Shown here piece after piece: positions 28,156-37,497 of a stretch of DNA of 64,000 nucleotides. How positions within the stretch are numbered: position 1 is the stretch's first letter; each line of letters starts with the position of its first letter. The DNA is taken from assembly GCA_038148375.1 (NCBI GenBank), contig JAYQVH010000009.1:52752-116751 (forward strand), given 5' to 3'. A program made the translations under genes and the position numbers. The notes beneath the pieces are model-generated. The model had not been told where the DNA came from, did no database searches, and saw only the letters and a list, made by a program, of their open reading frames with translations. The stretch is from CAWUEX02 sp038148375 (GTDB lineage Bacteria > Pseudomonadota > Alphaproteobacteria > Rhodospirillales > Rhodospirillaceae).

Positions 28156-29409
28156 TCACGTCGCATCCGGTTGATTCGGCGCCTCGCTGTCAGACCTGGG
28201 GTCCATTTCGAGTACCATGGGCGATGTGGCCGGCACGGGCTCAAACGGCACGACAGCGCCCTCCGGGACCGGATCTTGTCGCGTTATTCGCAGCGCAAGA
28301 TAAAGCGCGTAGGTTGTGTGCACTGCAGCAGTAAATAGAAACAACCCCTTCGGACCGGCGCCGCCAATTACGTCCGCGGCAAGAATAGGTCCGGTAATCG
28401 CTCCGACGGCAAAGATCACCAACAGACCGGCGGCAATGCCGACGAAGGCCTCCGCGGCGATTCTGTCATTGGTGTGTGCGACCGCGATCGCATATATCGA
28501 CCAGGCGCTAGCTCCGTAGGCGAAAGAGAGCAAGATGATCCATCGTGGCGCGAATGACGCGGCCAGCACGAAAGAGATCCCGACTAAGGCCGAAGCAGCC
28601 GTGACGCCGGCCAAGACGCGCCGCCGGTCAAATCGGTCGGATAGCGCTCCGATCGGCCAGGCGGAAAGCGCCCCCCCGACAACGGCAAATCCCATGAACA
28701 ATGCAATCTGCGGTGTCGTCAGTCCGGCTGCAGATGCGAAGACCGGGGCAAGGCCGTTGTAGGCGCCGCCAACCAGCCCGACCACCAAACATCCATATGC
28801 GCCGGCCGGTGCGTCCCGGAACAAATGCAGGGGTCTGATTTGAACCGACGCCATGGGAATGGGAGCCTTCGATGTCGTCAAAGCAATCGGCACCAGAGAC
28901 AGCGAAATAAAGATCGCAACGATCGCAAACAATTCGAAGCCCGCAGGGTCGAACGACGCGAGCATCAGTTGCCCGACAGTTAGGCCGCTCAGCGCGGAAA
29001 TCCGGTACGTGGCGAACACGCGCCCGCGCGCGTCATTCGCGGTTGAGTCGTTGAGCCAACTCTCCAGAACCATATAGATGCCGGCGATGCATAAGCCAAA
29101 GACGATACGCATCACAAACCACGCGGCACTATGTACGATAAAAATTTGCATCAGGGCGACCGCTCCGGCGATTGCCGCAAGGGTCGCGTAGGCGCGGATG
29201 TGGCCTGTGCGTTTCACCAGCCGCGGTGTCATGATGCAACCGCATAGGAATCCCATGTAGTACCCGGTCGTGAGGATGCCGAGTTCTTCGTACGTGAATC
29301 CCTCCATCGCCCCGCGAAGAGCCAGCAATGTGTGTAACAAACCTTCGCCAGCCGCCAAGACGCCAGCCGTCATGAGTAAAGTGCCGATGTTGATAACGGT
29401 CGCGCGCAT
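28156..29409 (-). CDS. MFS transporter
   Basis: A 417-residue major facilitator protein with about 12 membrane helices. GALSDRFDRRRVL is the characteristic MFS signature loop between helices, and LVKRTGHIR is the equivalent in the first half. The cytoplasmic tail after the last helix is acidic and proline-rich. It is 5 bp downstream of the ThDP-enzyme gene in transcription order and probably co-transcribed with it. Direction of transport and substrate are unknown. Confidence 0.88.
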   Translation of the reverse strand: MRATVINIGTLLMTAGVLAAGEGLLHTLLALRGAMEGFTYEELGILTTGYYMGFLCGCIMTPRLVKRTGHIRAYATLAAIAGAVALMQIFIVHSAAWFVMRIVFGLCIAGIYMVLESWLNDSTANDARGRVFATYRISALSGLTVGQLMLASFDPAGFELFAIVAIFISLSLVPIALTTSKAPIPMASVQIRPLHLFRDAPAGAYGCLVVGLVGGAYNGLAPVFASAAGLTTPQIALFMGFAVVGGALSAWPIGALSDRFDRRRVLAGVTAASALVGISFVLAASFAPRWIILLSFAYGASAWSIYAIAVAHTNDRIAAEAFVGIAAGLLVIFAVGAITGPILAADVIGGAGPKGLFLFTAAVHTTYALYLALRITRQDPVPEGAVVPFEPVPATSPMVLEMDPRSDSEAPNQPDAT

Positions 29410-29414
29410 AGGAC

Positions 29415-31169
29415 TTATTTCGCCGCGTTTGCGCCGTAGGTTGCGGCCAGCATCGTACGCAGGGGCTGGCCGACGATGTGCCTGAGTTTGGCATCTGCGC
29501 GAATGGCGAGCGTGGCGTCACGATCGATGATGACGTCGATGACGGCGGGCACGTCGGCCGCCAACGCCTTGTCGATGGCAGGCCCGAGGTCCGCCCCCTT
29601 TTCGACGCGGATGCCGAGGCAGCCGTGTGCCTCCGCAATCAAGTCGAAGCGCGTCGGATTGAGTTCTGTATTGATCGGGCGGCCGAGCTTGTCCAGGTGA
29701 CCTGCCCACTCCACACCCCAGGCGGAATCATTTGCGACAATAATAACCGGGTTCAAACCCATCGCCCGGGCGCTTCCGATTTCGTTTGAGAAATATCCGA
29801 AAGCGCCATCGCCCGTGATCATCACGACGCGGCGTTCCGGTGCGTCCGTCAATTTGGCAATCTCGCGTGCGCCGGCGCAGGCGCCGACCATCAGCGGTGT
29901 GCCGATACCCATAGAACCAAGTGAATAATGATCGAGGACCGGTCCGCGCTGCAGTTTGACCGTAGCGTATATCGATCCAAGAATTTGCGCGCCGTCCTGC
30001 ACCAGGATCGCATCTTTGGGCAGGCGCTTATCGATTTCATGGCCGATCCGATACGGATGCACCAAGCTGTCGTTCTCCCCGCGCCCCACGGTGTCGATGT
30101 ATGCAATGCGCTCGCGGAAGAGGGCTTTAGTCCACGGCTCCCCGCGCAAACCGTCGAATCCTCGCGCGTCGAGTTCCGCCGTCAATTGCTCGACAGCGAT
30201 GCGCACGTCTGCCGTGATCGGCACGTTGATATGGCGATTGCGGCCAAGTTCCTCGGGCTCAATGTCAACCTGGATAAACGCGGCGTCAGCGTTGTAAGCC
30301 GGCGCAAGTCCGTACCCCAATCGGCCTTTCAACCGCGCACCCAAAACCAGGATAACGTCAGCCTGCGCGCAGGCCATACCGCCAAGCCCGAAATTGAAAC
30401 TGCGCGCACCATCTTCCGGAACCAGCGCACGCCCCTGCGAATTTCCCAGGATCGGTATATTGAAGCGGTCAACGAAGGTGCGAATTGCCTCTCCCGCCTG
30501 CGACGCGTGGGCGCCGCCGCCAGCCAGAATTAACGGTTGTTTCGCGCCGGCTATCAGGTCGGCGGCCTTTTCAATGGCGTCGCAGTTTGCAGCGGGCCGC
30601 GCCGGAACGGTGGCAGGAGAGTCAATGGACTCTGCGGCGTCGATCGCCGCGCCCATGAGGGCCGAGGGCATCTGCAGGATAACCGGCCCGCGCCGGCCGC
30701 TCATGGCGCGGCGCAGGGCAGTATTGACGTATTCGCTGACACGGTCGACGGACGGAATGCTTTTCGCCCATTTGCACACCGATCCGACCATCGGCAGCGT
30801 GTTGTTGTCGATTTCGTAGTTCGCCTCCGTGCCCTGTGGTCCGGCATACCAGCCCACCAACACGATTACCGGCGAACAGGCGTGATAGGCACTGGCGATT
30901 GCGGCCATGGCATTCGGCACGCCTTGGTCCGCGATGATCAAGGCAACACCGCATTTGCCGGTTACCCGGGCATATCCGTCCGCGGCGCCGACGGTGCCGT
31001 TCTCGCTGCGTCCGGGAACTATGGCAAAGCCGTCCTGATCGAGCGGATCGAGCACATCCGTGTGGGTTGTACCCGCCAACGAAAAGACGGTCCCGACGCC
31101 GTGCGCCCGAAGCGTGCGGGCAACGATTTGTCCTCCGGTCAGGCGGGCGTTGGAGCCGATATCAGACAT
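29415..31169 (-). CDS. thiamine-diphosphate-dependent enzyme (acetolactate-synthase-like)
   Basis: A 584-residue ThDP enzyme with the three-domain layout of acetolactate synthase, benzoylformate decarboxylase and oxalyl-CoA decarboxylase. The catalytic glutamate lies in GRSENGTVGAADGYAR in the N-terminal domain. The C-terminal cofactor motif GDGAFGYFSNE...NDSAWG follows the GDG-x(~26)-N rule. The start at 31169 (MSDIGSNARL) is favoured over the open frame to 31235. No FAD- or CoA-specific partner is present, so the reaction could be a decarboxylation or a carboligation. It is linked to a membrane-protein gene upstream (14 bp) and to the MFS gene downstream. Confidence 0.88.
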   Translation of the reverse strand: MSDIGSNARLTGGQIVARTLRAHGVGTVFSLAGTTHTDVLDPLDQDGFAIVPGRSENGTVGAADGYARVTGKCGVALIIADQGVPNAMAAIASAYHACSPVIVLVGWYAGPQGTEANYEIDNNTLPMVGSVCKWAKSIPSVDRVSEYVNTALRRAMSGRRGPVILQMPSALMGAAIDAAESIDSPATVPARPAANCDAIEKAADLIAGAKQPLILAGGGAHASQAGEAIRTFVDRFNIPILGNSQGRALVPEDGARSFNFGLGGMACAQADVILVLGARLKGRLGYGLAPAYNADAAFIQVDIEPEELGRNRHINVPITADVRIAVEQLTAELDARGFDGLRGEPWTKALFRERIAYIDTVGRGENDSLVHPYRIGHEIDKRLPKDAILVQDGAQILGSIYATVKLQRGPVLDHYSLGSMGIGTPLMVGACAGAREIAKLTDAPERRVVMITGDGAFGYFSNEIGSARAMGLNPVIIVANDSAWGVEWAGHLDKLGRPINTELNPTRFDLIAEAHGCLGIRVEKGADLGPAIDKALAADVPAVIDVIIDRDATLAIRADAKLRHIVGQPLRTMLAATYGANAAK

Positions 31170-31183
31170 CGAGTTCGGGGCGC

Positions 31184-31858
31184 CTAAAACGGTTTGACCT
31201 TGCCGAGGAATGCGATGACGGCGACGAGAGTCCAAAGCACAAGCGCAGCGACTTTGGAGCGCCCCAATGCCTGTTCGATGATGTCATTGCCTTTCTCAAC
31301 ATCTTCGCCGCCTGCGCGCACCATGCCGAAGCCTATGATCCAATTCTTGATCTCGCCGCGCAGATAAACCCCGAGAGAAACAGCGCCGGCAAACAAAAAC
31401 ATTTTCGCCGCCAGCCAGTTGTTGGCGATCGGGTTGTCCGTGGCCAGCGACCACACGCCTAGTCCGCCCATACCGGCGATCACGACGTAACGAATGTAGA
31501 TGTCTATGCCCCGCAGTTTAGGTGTGAGCGGATGTTGTTCGTTGAAGAACATCCACCAGTTCGCGGCCAGCCAAATCAGGCTAATCACCCAGATCGCCGC
31601 CAGGCTGGCGCCGCCGATCGGCGATGCGCCGATCATCCACGCCATCTGGAATCCGAGGGGAATGAGGCCGATGAGCGCCGTGCGGGGCCCCATGTCGCAT
31701 TGCATAAGAACGTTCATGAAGCGGAACCGCTCATCCAGAGGAAGGTTGCGGTTGGCGACATATTTTGCCGTCAGATAGACCCCGAGGTCTCCGCCAAGCC
31801 AGTACACAAATAGGACCGTATGCGCGTAAATCAAAAGGTCGTACGGTGTTACCATCAT
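31184..31858 (-). CDS. conserved hypothetical integral membrane protein
   Basis: A protein of about 224 residues with roughly six hydrophobic segments, including a first helix in LIYAHTVLFVYWLGGDLGVY. I favour the ATG at 31858, since a GGAGAGGG ribosome site lies about 9 nt upstream; an ATG at 31867 abuts that site and the frame is open to 32020. I do not recognise a named family. The position directly upstream of the ThDP-enzyme and MFS genes suggests a shared transcript. Confidence 0.65.
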   Translation of the reverse strand: MMVTPYDLLIYAHTVLFVYWLGGDLGVYLTAKYVANRNLPLDERFRFMNVLMQCDMGPRTALIGLIPLGFQMAWMIGASPIGGASLAAIWVISLIWLAANWWMFFNEQHPLTPKLRGIDIYIRYVVIAGMGGLGVWSLATDNPIANNWLAAKMFLFAGAVSLGVYLRGEIKNWIIGFGMVRAGGEDVEKGNDIIEQALGRSKVAALVLWTLVAVIAFLGKVKPF

Positions 31859-31991
31859 CGCAATCATCCCTCTCCGTCCGCGTAAGTCGGGGCCTTGGCC
31901 CCGCTCGAAATCGCGGCCATCATAGCGAATGATTTTTGCCGCGCCAGCGCCGCTTCCGGCGCCCACAACCGCCGCCTCTTTGGAGTTTCTC

Positions 31992-32498
31992 ATGCCGCCT
32001 AATTTGTTGGCCCTATTCACAGGGTTTCTTGCTTTGTCCTCAAGCGCATTTGCCGCCGATTACCCGCGCCGCGGCGGGGCCGAGGCCGACTATGCCGCCA
32101 TCGCGGCAATCGAAGTCGCGTGGCAAACAGCGTATGGCGCGCGTGACTTCGAAGCGTTGGCTGATTTGTATACGGAGGACGGATGGGTCATGGCGCGCCG
32201 CCGGCCGGCCATGCGTGGGCGCGCCGAGATTGCATCCTTTTTCGCGACGGTTGCCCAGGATACGAGGCTTGCCGTCACCTTCGATGTTGAGGAGCTGGAA
32301 GTCATAGGAGATCATGCGTGGAACACGGCGCGTTTCGCGCTGACCTATCAGTCAATGTCAGGCGGCGAACCCGTACACGATTTCGGCCGGGCGTTGATAA
32401 TTTATAAAAGGGGCGAAGACGGTAAGTGGCGTATTCACAGGGATATGGATACACCAACCCCCGATGCGGAGGACATGCCTCCTCCGGTGCCGAAGTGA
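31992..32498 (+). CDS. secreted NTF2-like (SnoaL/DUF4440) protein
   Basis: A 168-residue protein with a signal peptide (MPPNLLAL..SSSAFA) followed by a single NTF2-like cone-shaped domain (AIEVAWQTAYGARDFEALADLYTEDG, then WRIHRDM). The start at 31992 has a GGAG site 6 nt upstream. Such domains act as small-molecule binding or isomerase folds. Function here is unassigned. It begins divergently from the membrane-protein gene and is followed by trkH. Confidence 0.75.
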   Translation: MPPNLLALFTGFLALSSSAFAADYPRRGGAEADYAAIAAIEVAWQTAYGARDFEALADLYTEDGWVMARRRPAMRGRAEIASFFATVAQDTRLAVTFDVEELEVIGDHAWNTARFALTYQSMSGGEPVHDFGRALIIYKRGEDGKWRIHRDMDTPTPDAEDMPPPVPK

Positions 32499-32528
32499 TC
32501 ATTCAAGTGTTGGCTGAATAGGCAGCTT

Positions 32529-33968
32529 ATGGCGCGTATTCTCTACGTCCTCGGCGTTCTGCTTGTCGTTCTGGCTTGTGCGGAAACTCTGCCGTTATTA
32601 GCTGACGTTGTTGCCGGCAATGCCGATTGGATTGTTTTTGCCGTGTCAGCAATGGCCACCTTGTTCCTGGGCGTGGCACTGATTTTCGCGAACCGTCAGC
32701 GGTCTGACCGCATGAGTATCCGGGAAGCCTATCTGCTCACGGCCCTGGTGTGGGTGGTCTTGCCGGTCGCGGGCGCGGCGCCGTTTCTCTTCAGTGTCGA
32801 AGGCGCAACCTTCACGGATGCGTTTTTCGAAAGCGTTTCGGGTTTAACGACGACCGGTTCCACCGTTCTTACGGAACTTGATGTGAGGCCTCCCGGCATA
32901 TTGCTGTGGCGCTCGATGCTGCAGTGGACCGGCGGGATCGGCATCATCGTTCTCGGCATCGCCATTCTGCCGCTGCTGCGGGTTGGCGGAATGCAGCTCA
33001 TGAAGACGGAGTCGTCCGACACATCGGACAAAGTCTTGCCGCGGGCGCGTGAAATCACCGCCGGTATCGCCATCGCGTATGTGGCGCTGACCACGCTGTG
33101 CGCCATTGCCTATGGTTTGGCTGGAATGACCTCCTTCGATGCCGTCAATCATGCGATGACGACCATCGCGACTGGCGGTTTTTCGACCCACGACGACTCG
33201 TTCGGTTTCTTTAACAGCCCCATCCTGCCGTGGATCGCCATTGTCTTTATGATATCCGGCGCGCTGCCGTTCACCCTGTACCTGAAAGCTGTTGGCCGGG
33301 ATCCTTTTGCCATGCTTAAGAACGGCCAAGTGCGGTTTTTTCTCGGTTTCTGTGCGCTGGTCGTCGGGGTCATGACTGTCTGGGCGTGGTTAACGATGCC
33401 GCTTGCGATCTACGACGCTTTCGCGCAATCCGCCTTCAACGCAATTTCGATCATCACGACGACGGGATTTGCCAGCGCCGATTACACGTTATGGGGAAGC
33501 GCTTCAGTCGTCTTTTTGATTATCACGTTTGCCGGCGGCTGTTCCGGTTCGACGGCAGGATCGGTTAAGATTTTTCGCTACCAGCTTATGTGGTCGTTTC
33601 TTAAGTCTCAGGCCAACAGGCTGCTCCATCCCCACGGCGTGTTCCCGGTGATTTACGATGGCCGCGAAGTTTCAACCTCGATCATCCTGTCGGTCACCGC
33701 ATTCCTTGGATTGTATCTGGTGAGCTGGTTTGCGCTTTCAGTCGCGCTGGCGCTCACGGGCCTCGGGTTTCAAACCAGCTTGTCGGCCGCGGCGACGGCT
33801 TTGACCAACGTCGGTCCGGGTCTTGGCCCGATCGTCGGGCCAGCCGGCAACTTCAGCTCACTCAGCGACCCGGCAAAATGGATGCTCGCCGGCGGCATGC
33901 TGATCGGACGGCTTGAGCTTTTCACGATTTTCATTTTACTGACGCCGCGCTTTTGGCGGGACTTTTAG
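32529..33968 (+). CDS. trkH: TrkH family potassium uptake protein
   Basis: A 479-residue inner-membrane K+ transporter subunit with repeated P-loop-like selectivity segments: SGLTTTGST (about residue 109), MTTIATGGFS, ITTTGFASADY and TALTNVGPGLG. It normally needs the cytoplasmic TrkA subunit, which is not in this window. It is 30 bp downstream of the NTF2-like gene and converges on the diguanylate-cyclase-like gene. Confidence 0.93.
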   Translation: MARILYVLGVLLVVLACAETLPLLADVVAGNADWIVFAVSAMATLFLGVALIFANRQRSDRMSIREAYLLTALVWVVLPVAGAAPFLFSVEGATFTDAFFESVSGLTTTGSTVLTELDVRPPGILLWRSMLQWTGGIGIIVLGIAILPLLRVGGMQLMKTESSDTSDKVLPRAREITAGIAIAYVALTTLCAIAYGLAGMTSFDAVNHAMTTIATGGFSTHDDSFGFFNSPILPWIAIVFMISGALPFTLYLKAVGRDPFAMLKNGQVRFFLGFCALVVGVMTVWAWLTMPLAIYDAFAQSAFNAISIITTTGFASADYTLWGSASVVFLIITFAGGCSGSTAGSVKIFRYQLMWSFLKSQANRLLHPHGVFPVIYDGREVSTSIILSVTAFLGLYLVSWFALSVALALTGLGFQTSLSAAATALTNVGPGLGPIVGPAGNFSSLSDPAKWMLAGGMLIGRLELFTIFILLTPRFWRDF

Positions 33969-33973
33969 CGTGG

Positions 33974-35125
33974 CTATTCAGCCTGGGGTGCCGCGGCTGT
34001 GTCGGATTTGGGTTCTGTACCAAAACGCGGCGGCGCCGTCGCCATCACAGCCTGTTCCCGGCCTTGTTCGATCGCGTCCTCGAGGCCGCGTTCGCTGCGC
34101 TTCAACAGGTCGTTACCGGTTTCATCCACCTTGTTCATTTCCGCGACGCCGATGGATACAGTGAAATTTATCTTTTCACCGTAGACGCTGACGTCCAGGG
34201 CGCGCAGGTCTGAAACCATGCGTTTGGCCAGAACGAGAGCTCCCGCGCCCGGTGTCTCGGGAAGCAAGGCGATGAACCGGCGTTCCGACAGGCGCCCTAG
34301 GCTATCGCAGTGGCGCATGACCAGCACGCAATATCCGGCAAAAACACGGGCGATGGTATCGGCGGCATGATCGCCCCAGGTGTCGCGGATGAAATCGAGG
34401 CCATCGATTCCAAACATGAGACATGAGAAGGGCTCGCGGTAGCGCCTCGCACGGGAAAATTCGTTATTCGCGAGGACGCGAATGTGTGACTTGTTCGCGA
34501 CCCCGGACAATTCATCGGTGGTCGCCCGCCGGCTTAATTCCCACTTGTAGGTGAAAGCTTCGCGCGCCGTTTTATCACTGAGGTAGGCAATGGCGATGGT
34601 AACCGCCGCAGACGGCGGCATATAGCCGAAGGCCGTCATCATACTGACCATGTCGCCATTCATTGGGAGCAAGAACACCATGGCGATCACCAAAATCACG
34701 ATGGCCGTTGCCATGGCGGCGAGTGCGATGAGGAGAGTTGGTGACAGGGCCGACAGGTAGATCAGCAGCAGCCCTGTGAGCAAAGCGAACCGCAGTCCAC
34801 TGTCGGATGGTATGACCGACGCACCGATCGCAATGTGAACGGCATACGCGAGGGCAAACAGGATAGGCAGGAGTTCGCCGCGATCCTGGACGAAGGTCAG
34901 GTAACTGGATCCGAACAGGACAAAAGTGAAGGTCAGCAGAACGAGTGCCGTGTCTCCGATCAAGGCGGCCGGGCTGCCGCCGTCAACAGAGACCCACAAA
35001 CTGGCCAGGCAATACACCGTGCCGCCGACCAGAATGAGCCAGCGCTGGACGCCGTTCATCTGCGCCGCGCGGTCTGCCTGATAGGCCTGCTCTTTTTCCT
35101 CTGCGAATCGAGGGCTGAAGATCAT
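33974..35125 (-). CDS. membrane protein with a degenerate GGDEF domain
   Basis: A 383-residue protein with about six hydrophobic helices in the first ~190 residues, then a GGDEF-like domain (TTDELSGVANKS onward). The signature loop reads RLSERRF where active diguanylate cyclases have RxGGDEF, so cyclase activity is unlikely; a c-di-GMP- or GTP-sensing or purely structural role is possible. I start it at the ATG at 35125, preceded by GGAGGAAAA. The next gene encodes a response regulator with another GGDEF-like domain, and the two may work together. Confidence 0.75.
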   Translation of the reverse strand: MIFSPRFAEEKEQAYQADRAAQMNGVQRWLILVGGTVYCLASLWVSVDGGSPAALIGDTALVLLTFTFVLFGSSYLTFVQDRGELLPILFALAYAVHIAIGASVIPSDSGLRFALLTGLLLIYLSALSPTLLIALAAMATAIVILVIAMVFLLPMNGDMVSMMTAFGYMPPSAAVTIAIAYLSDKTAREAFTYKWELSRRATTDELSGVANKSHIRVLANNEFSRARRYREPFSCLMFGIDGLDFIRDTWGDHAADTIARVFAGYCVLVMRHCDSLGRLSERRFIALLPETPGAGALVLAKRMVSDLRALDVSVYGEKINFTVSIGVAEMNKVDETGNDLLKRSERGLEDAIEQGREQAVMATAPPRFGTEPKSDTAAAPQAE

Positions 35126-35218
35126 GCACTTTTCCTCCGGAGGCGAGGATATCACAGGCGGTCGCGCGGTACATCCGGCGGCCGCCTTGATTGCAACGCG
35201 ACGTATCGAAAGCCTAGG

Positions 35219-36193
35219 TCAGTGCAAGGCGGCTGAGGAAATTTCCGTTGCGCGCGTGATCCGGCAGGTGAGTTTGGCCTCAGTCGCTGCTTCGGCAGCG
35301 ATCTGAAGCACATCTAGCGCATTCGGCAGCGCATGGGGACCTCTGCCCGCATCACGCACTTCGGCACGCGGGAACACTGTCACGCCGATTGCAGCGGTTA
35401 CGTTATGTTCGCCGTCAAAAGTGCGGACGGGTTGGGCCAGTGCCGTCGCCAGCCGGCGCGCAGTGATGTTCGCCTCGCCTATGCCGGCCGACTGTGAAAC
35501 CACACAGACAAATTCGTCATTGCCGATCCGCCCGACCGTTTCATGCGGACCTGTCATTGCGCGCAGCCGGCGTCCGATTTCACGCAACAAGGCATCACCG
35601 ACCTTAAACCCATAGGCTTCGTTGACGAATTTCAGACCGTTCAGGCTGATATATATGAGCGCTCCGACGGCCGGTCCGGAAGACGGAGACTCATTTATGA
35701 GCGCTTCCAAGCGATCAAGCAGAGCTTTTCTGTTGGGGAGGTCGGACAGCGAATCATGGTACGCAGCTTTGGCGAGCTCGGCTTCGCGTTTATGACGCGC
35801 CAGTGAATAACGGATCGACCGCACCAGCGAGTCGGTTGTCAGTGTCGATTTGATAATGAAGTCATAAGCGCCGCGGGCCAAAGCCTCGCGGTCGACATTG
35901 GGATCCATGACGGCTGTCAACATGACGAACGGCACGTCGATCTCGTTCCGGCGAGCTTCGTCCATAAGGTCGAGTCCGGTGTGGGCGGGAAGATCGTAAT
36001 CCGTCAGGCAAATATCGACGTTCCGCCCCGCGAGAATCTCCATCGCGTTATTCAGTACGTCGGTCGTAACAATGTTGTGACGCTGCACACCGCTTTTCTG
36101 GAGGAATTTGGCGATCAACGTCGCATCCGTCGCATTGTCTTCGAATATCAGGATGCGTAAATCGTCGAAGGCGAGAGGGGGCGACGGGATCAT
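35219..36193 (-). CDS. response regulator receiver + GGDEF-like output protein
   Basis: A 324-residue protein. The receiver domain (about residues 10-130) has the phospho-acceptor aspartate in CLTDYDLP and the conserved lysine in FIIKST. The output is a GGDEF-like domain (AYHDSLSDLPNRKALLDRLE onward) with motif RIGNDEF in place of RxGGDEF. Only the second glycine is changed, so residual activity cannot be ruled out. No cognate histidine kinase is adjacent. It is transcribed toward the membrane GGDEF-like gene, about 90 bp upstream of it. Confidence 0.82.
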   Translation of the reverse strand: MIPSPPLAFDDLRILIFEDNATDATLIAKFLQKSGVQRHNIVTTDVLNNAMEILAGRNVDICLTDYDLPAHTGLDLMDEARRNEIDVPFVMLTAVMDPNVDREALARGAYDFIIKSTLTTDSLVRSIRYSLARHKREAELAKAAYHDSLSDLPNRKALLDRLEALINESPSSGPAVGALIYISLNGLKFVNEAYGFKVGDALLREIGRRLRAMTGPHETVGRIGNDEFVCVVSQSAGIGEANITARRLATALAQPVRTFDGEHNVTAAIGVTVFPRAEVRDAGRGPHALPNALDVLQIAAEAATEAKLTCRITRATEISSAALH

Positions 36194-36457
36194 GTCTCTC
36201 CTGAATTTTCTTGGCCCGGTGAACCCGGCAGATTGATTGAGCGGGACCGTAGGACAAAAAGGTTACTGGGCCGTGAATCAAAGCCTCAGAACACGGCTTT
36301 TTCGGGGCCGAAATTACGGATTGGTCATGTTACGGGGCGGTCACTCGAAATTGACCTGGGCTCGCGGCGTTCCCATGCAATAGTGGCGATTGATCGCTTA
36401 CGGCGCAGCGTGCGTAAAACATAAGAATCGCTGCCACATTTCGTAAAGGAGCCGCAA

Positions 36458-37435
36458 ATGCTCATTCGTATGGCTCGGGCCTCGGACCCCAAACCGAGCG
36501 AGATCACACCGCGTGATGTGTACCTCAACCGGCGGGCGTTTATCGCCTCCACGGGCCTGATCGCAGGGTCGGCGGCTCTGGGCCTCATCCCGTCGCCCGC
36601 GGCCGCACTGGTTGGCCGGCCCGGTGTGAATGAAGCGCTGTCGCCCATAAAGCCGGGCTACGCGAAGCTCGGGTCTGACGATCCCCTGACTCCTTACGGC
36701 GACGTCGCCTCCTACAATAATTTTTATGAGTTCGGGACCGGCAAGGGCGACCCGGTGGAGAATGCCGGGTCCTTCAATCCGCGCCCCTGGGAGATCACCG
36801 TAGATGGATTGTGCGCCAATCCGGGCACTGTCGGATTAGAGGATTTTCTCAAGCCCCACGATCTAGAGGAACGTATTTACCGGCTGCGCTGCGTAGAGGC
36901 GTGGTCGATGGTGGTGCCGTGGGTTGGGATTTCTCTCGCTGACGTGGTTAAGAGATTTGAGCCTTCCGCCGAAGCCAAATACATCCGGTTTGAAACCATC
37001 GTCCGGCCGGAGGAAATGGTTGGGCAAAGATCTCGCCGCATCCTGCCCTGGCCTTACGTCGAGGGTCTGCGCCTCGACGAAGCAACCAATCCGCTGTCGA
37101 TCTTGGCGGTGGGCTTATACGGCGAAGTTCTGCCCAATCAGAACGGCGCGCCGATTCGCCTGGTTGTGCCGTGGAAGTATGGATTCAAGTCCATCAAATC
37201 GATCGTCCGCATTTCGTTCACCGAAAAACGTCCGGAAAATACCTGGAATGAAATGGCGCCACAGGAATATGGCTTCTATGCCAACGTCAATCCAAAGGTC
37301 GATCATCCGCGCTGGTCTCAAGCCCGCGAGCGCCGCATTGGTGACTTCCTGCGCCGTCCGACACTGATGTTCAATGGGTACGAAGAAGAGGTGGCGCACC
37401 TTTATGACGGTATGAATCTGCGTACCAATTACTGA
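36458..37435 (+). CDS. msrP: periplasmic methionine-sulfoxide reductase catalytic subunit MsrP
   Basis: A 325-residue molybdopterin enzyme exported by Tat (LNRRAFIAS motif, hydrophobic stretch to PAAAL). It reduces oxidised methionines in envelope proteins. The Mo-ligand cysteine is in RLRCVEAWSMVVPW, and family blocks such as YGDVASYNNFYEFG and the LVVPWKYGFKSIKS stretch are present. Its membrane partner MsrQ is normally encoded next door but lies about 7.9 kb downstream here, on the same strand. The 264-bp gap upstream, divergent from the response-regulator gene, holds no gene that I can support. Confidence 0.93.
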   Translation: MLIRMARASDPKPSEITPRDVYLNRRAFIASTGLIAGSAALGLIPSPAAALVGRPGVNEALSPIKPGYAKLGSDDPLTPYGDVASYNNFYEFGTGKGDPVENAGSFNPRPWEITVDGLCANPGTVGLEDFLKPHDLEERIYRLRCVEAWSMVVPWVGISLADVVKRFEPSAEAKYIRFETIVRPEEMVGQRSRRILPWPYVEGLRLDEATNPLSILAVGLYGEVLPNQNGAPIRLVVPWKYGFKSIKSIVRISFTEKRPENTWNEMAPQEYGFYANVNPKVDHPRWSQARERRIGDFLRRPTLMFNGYEEEVAHLYDGMNLRTNY

Positions 37436-37497
37436 GACGCCTTCCAGCTTCGCGCCGCGTTGCGTATCCTGGCCCCGCATACACCGGAGAGTGCCAA

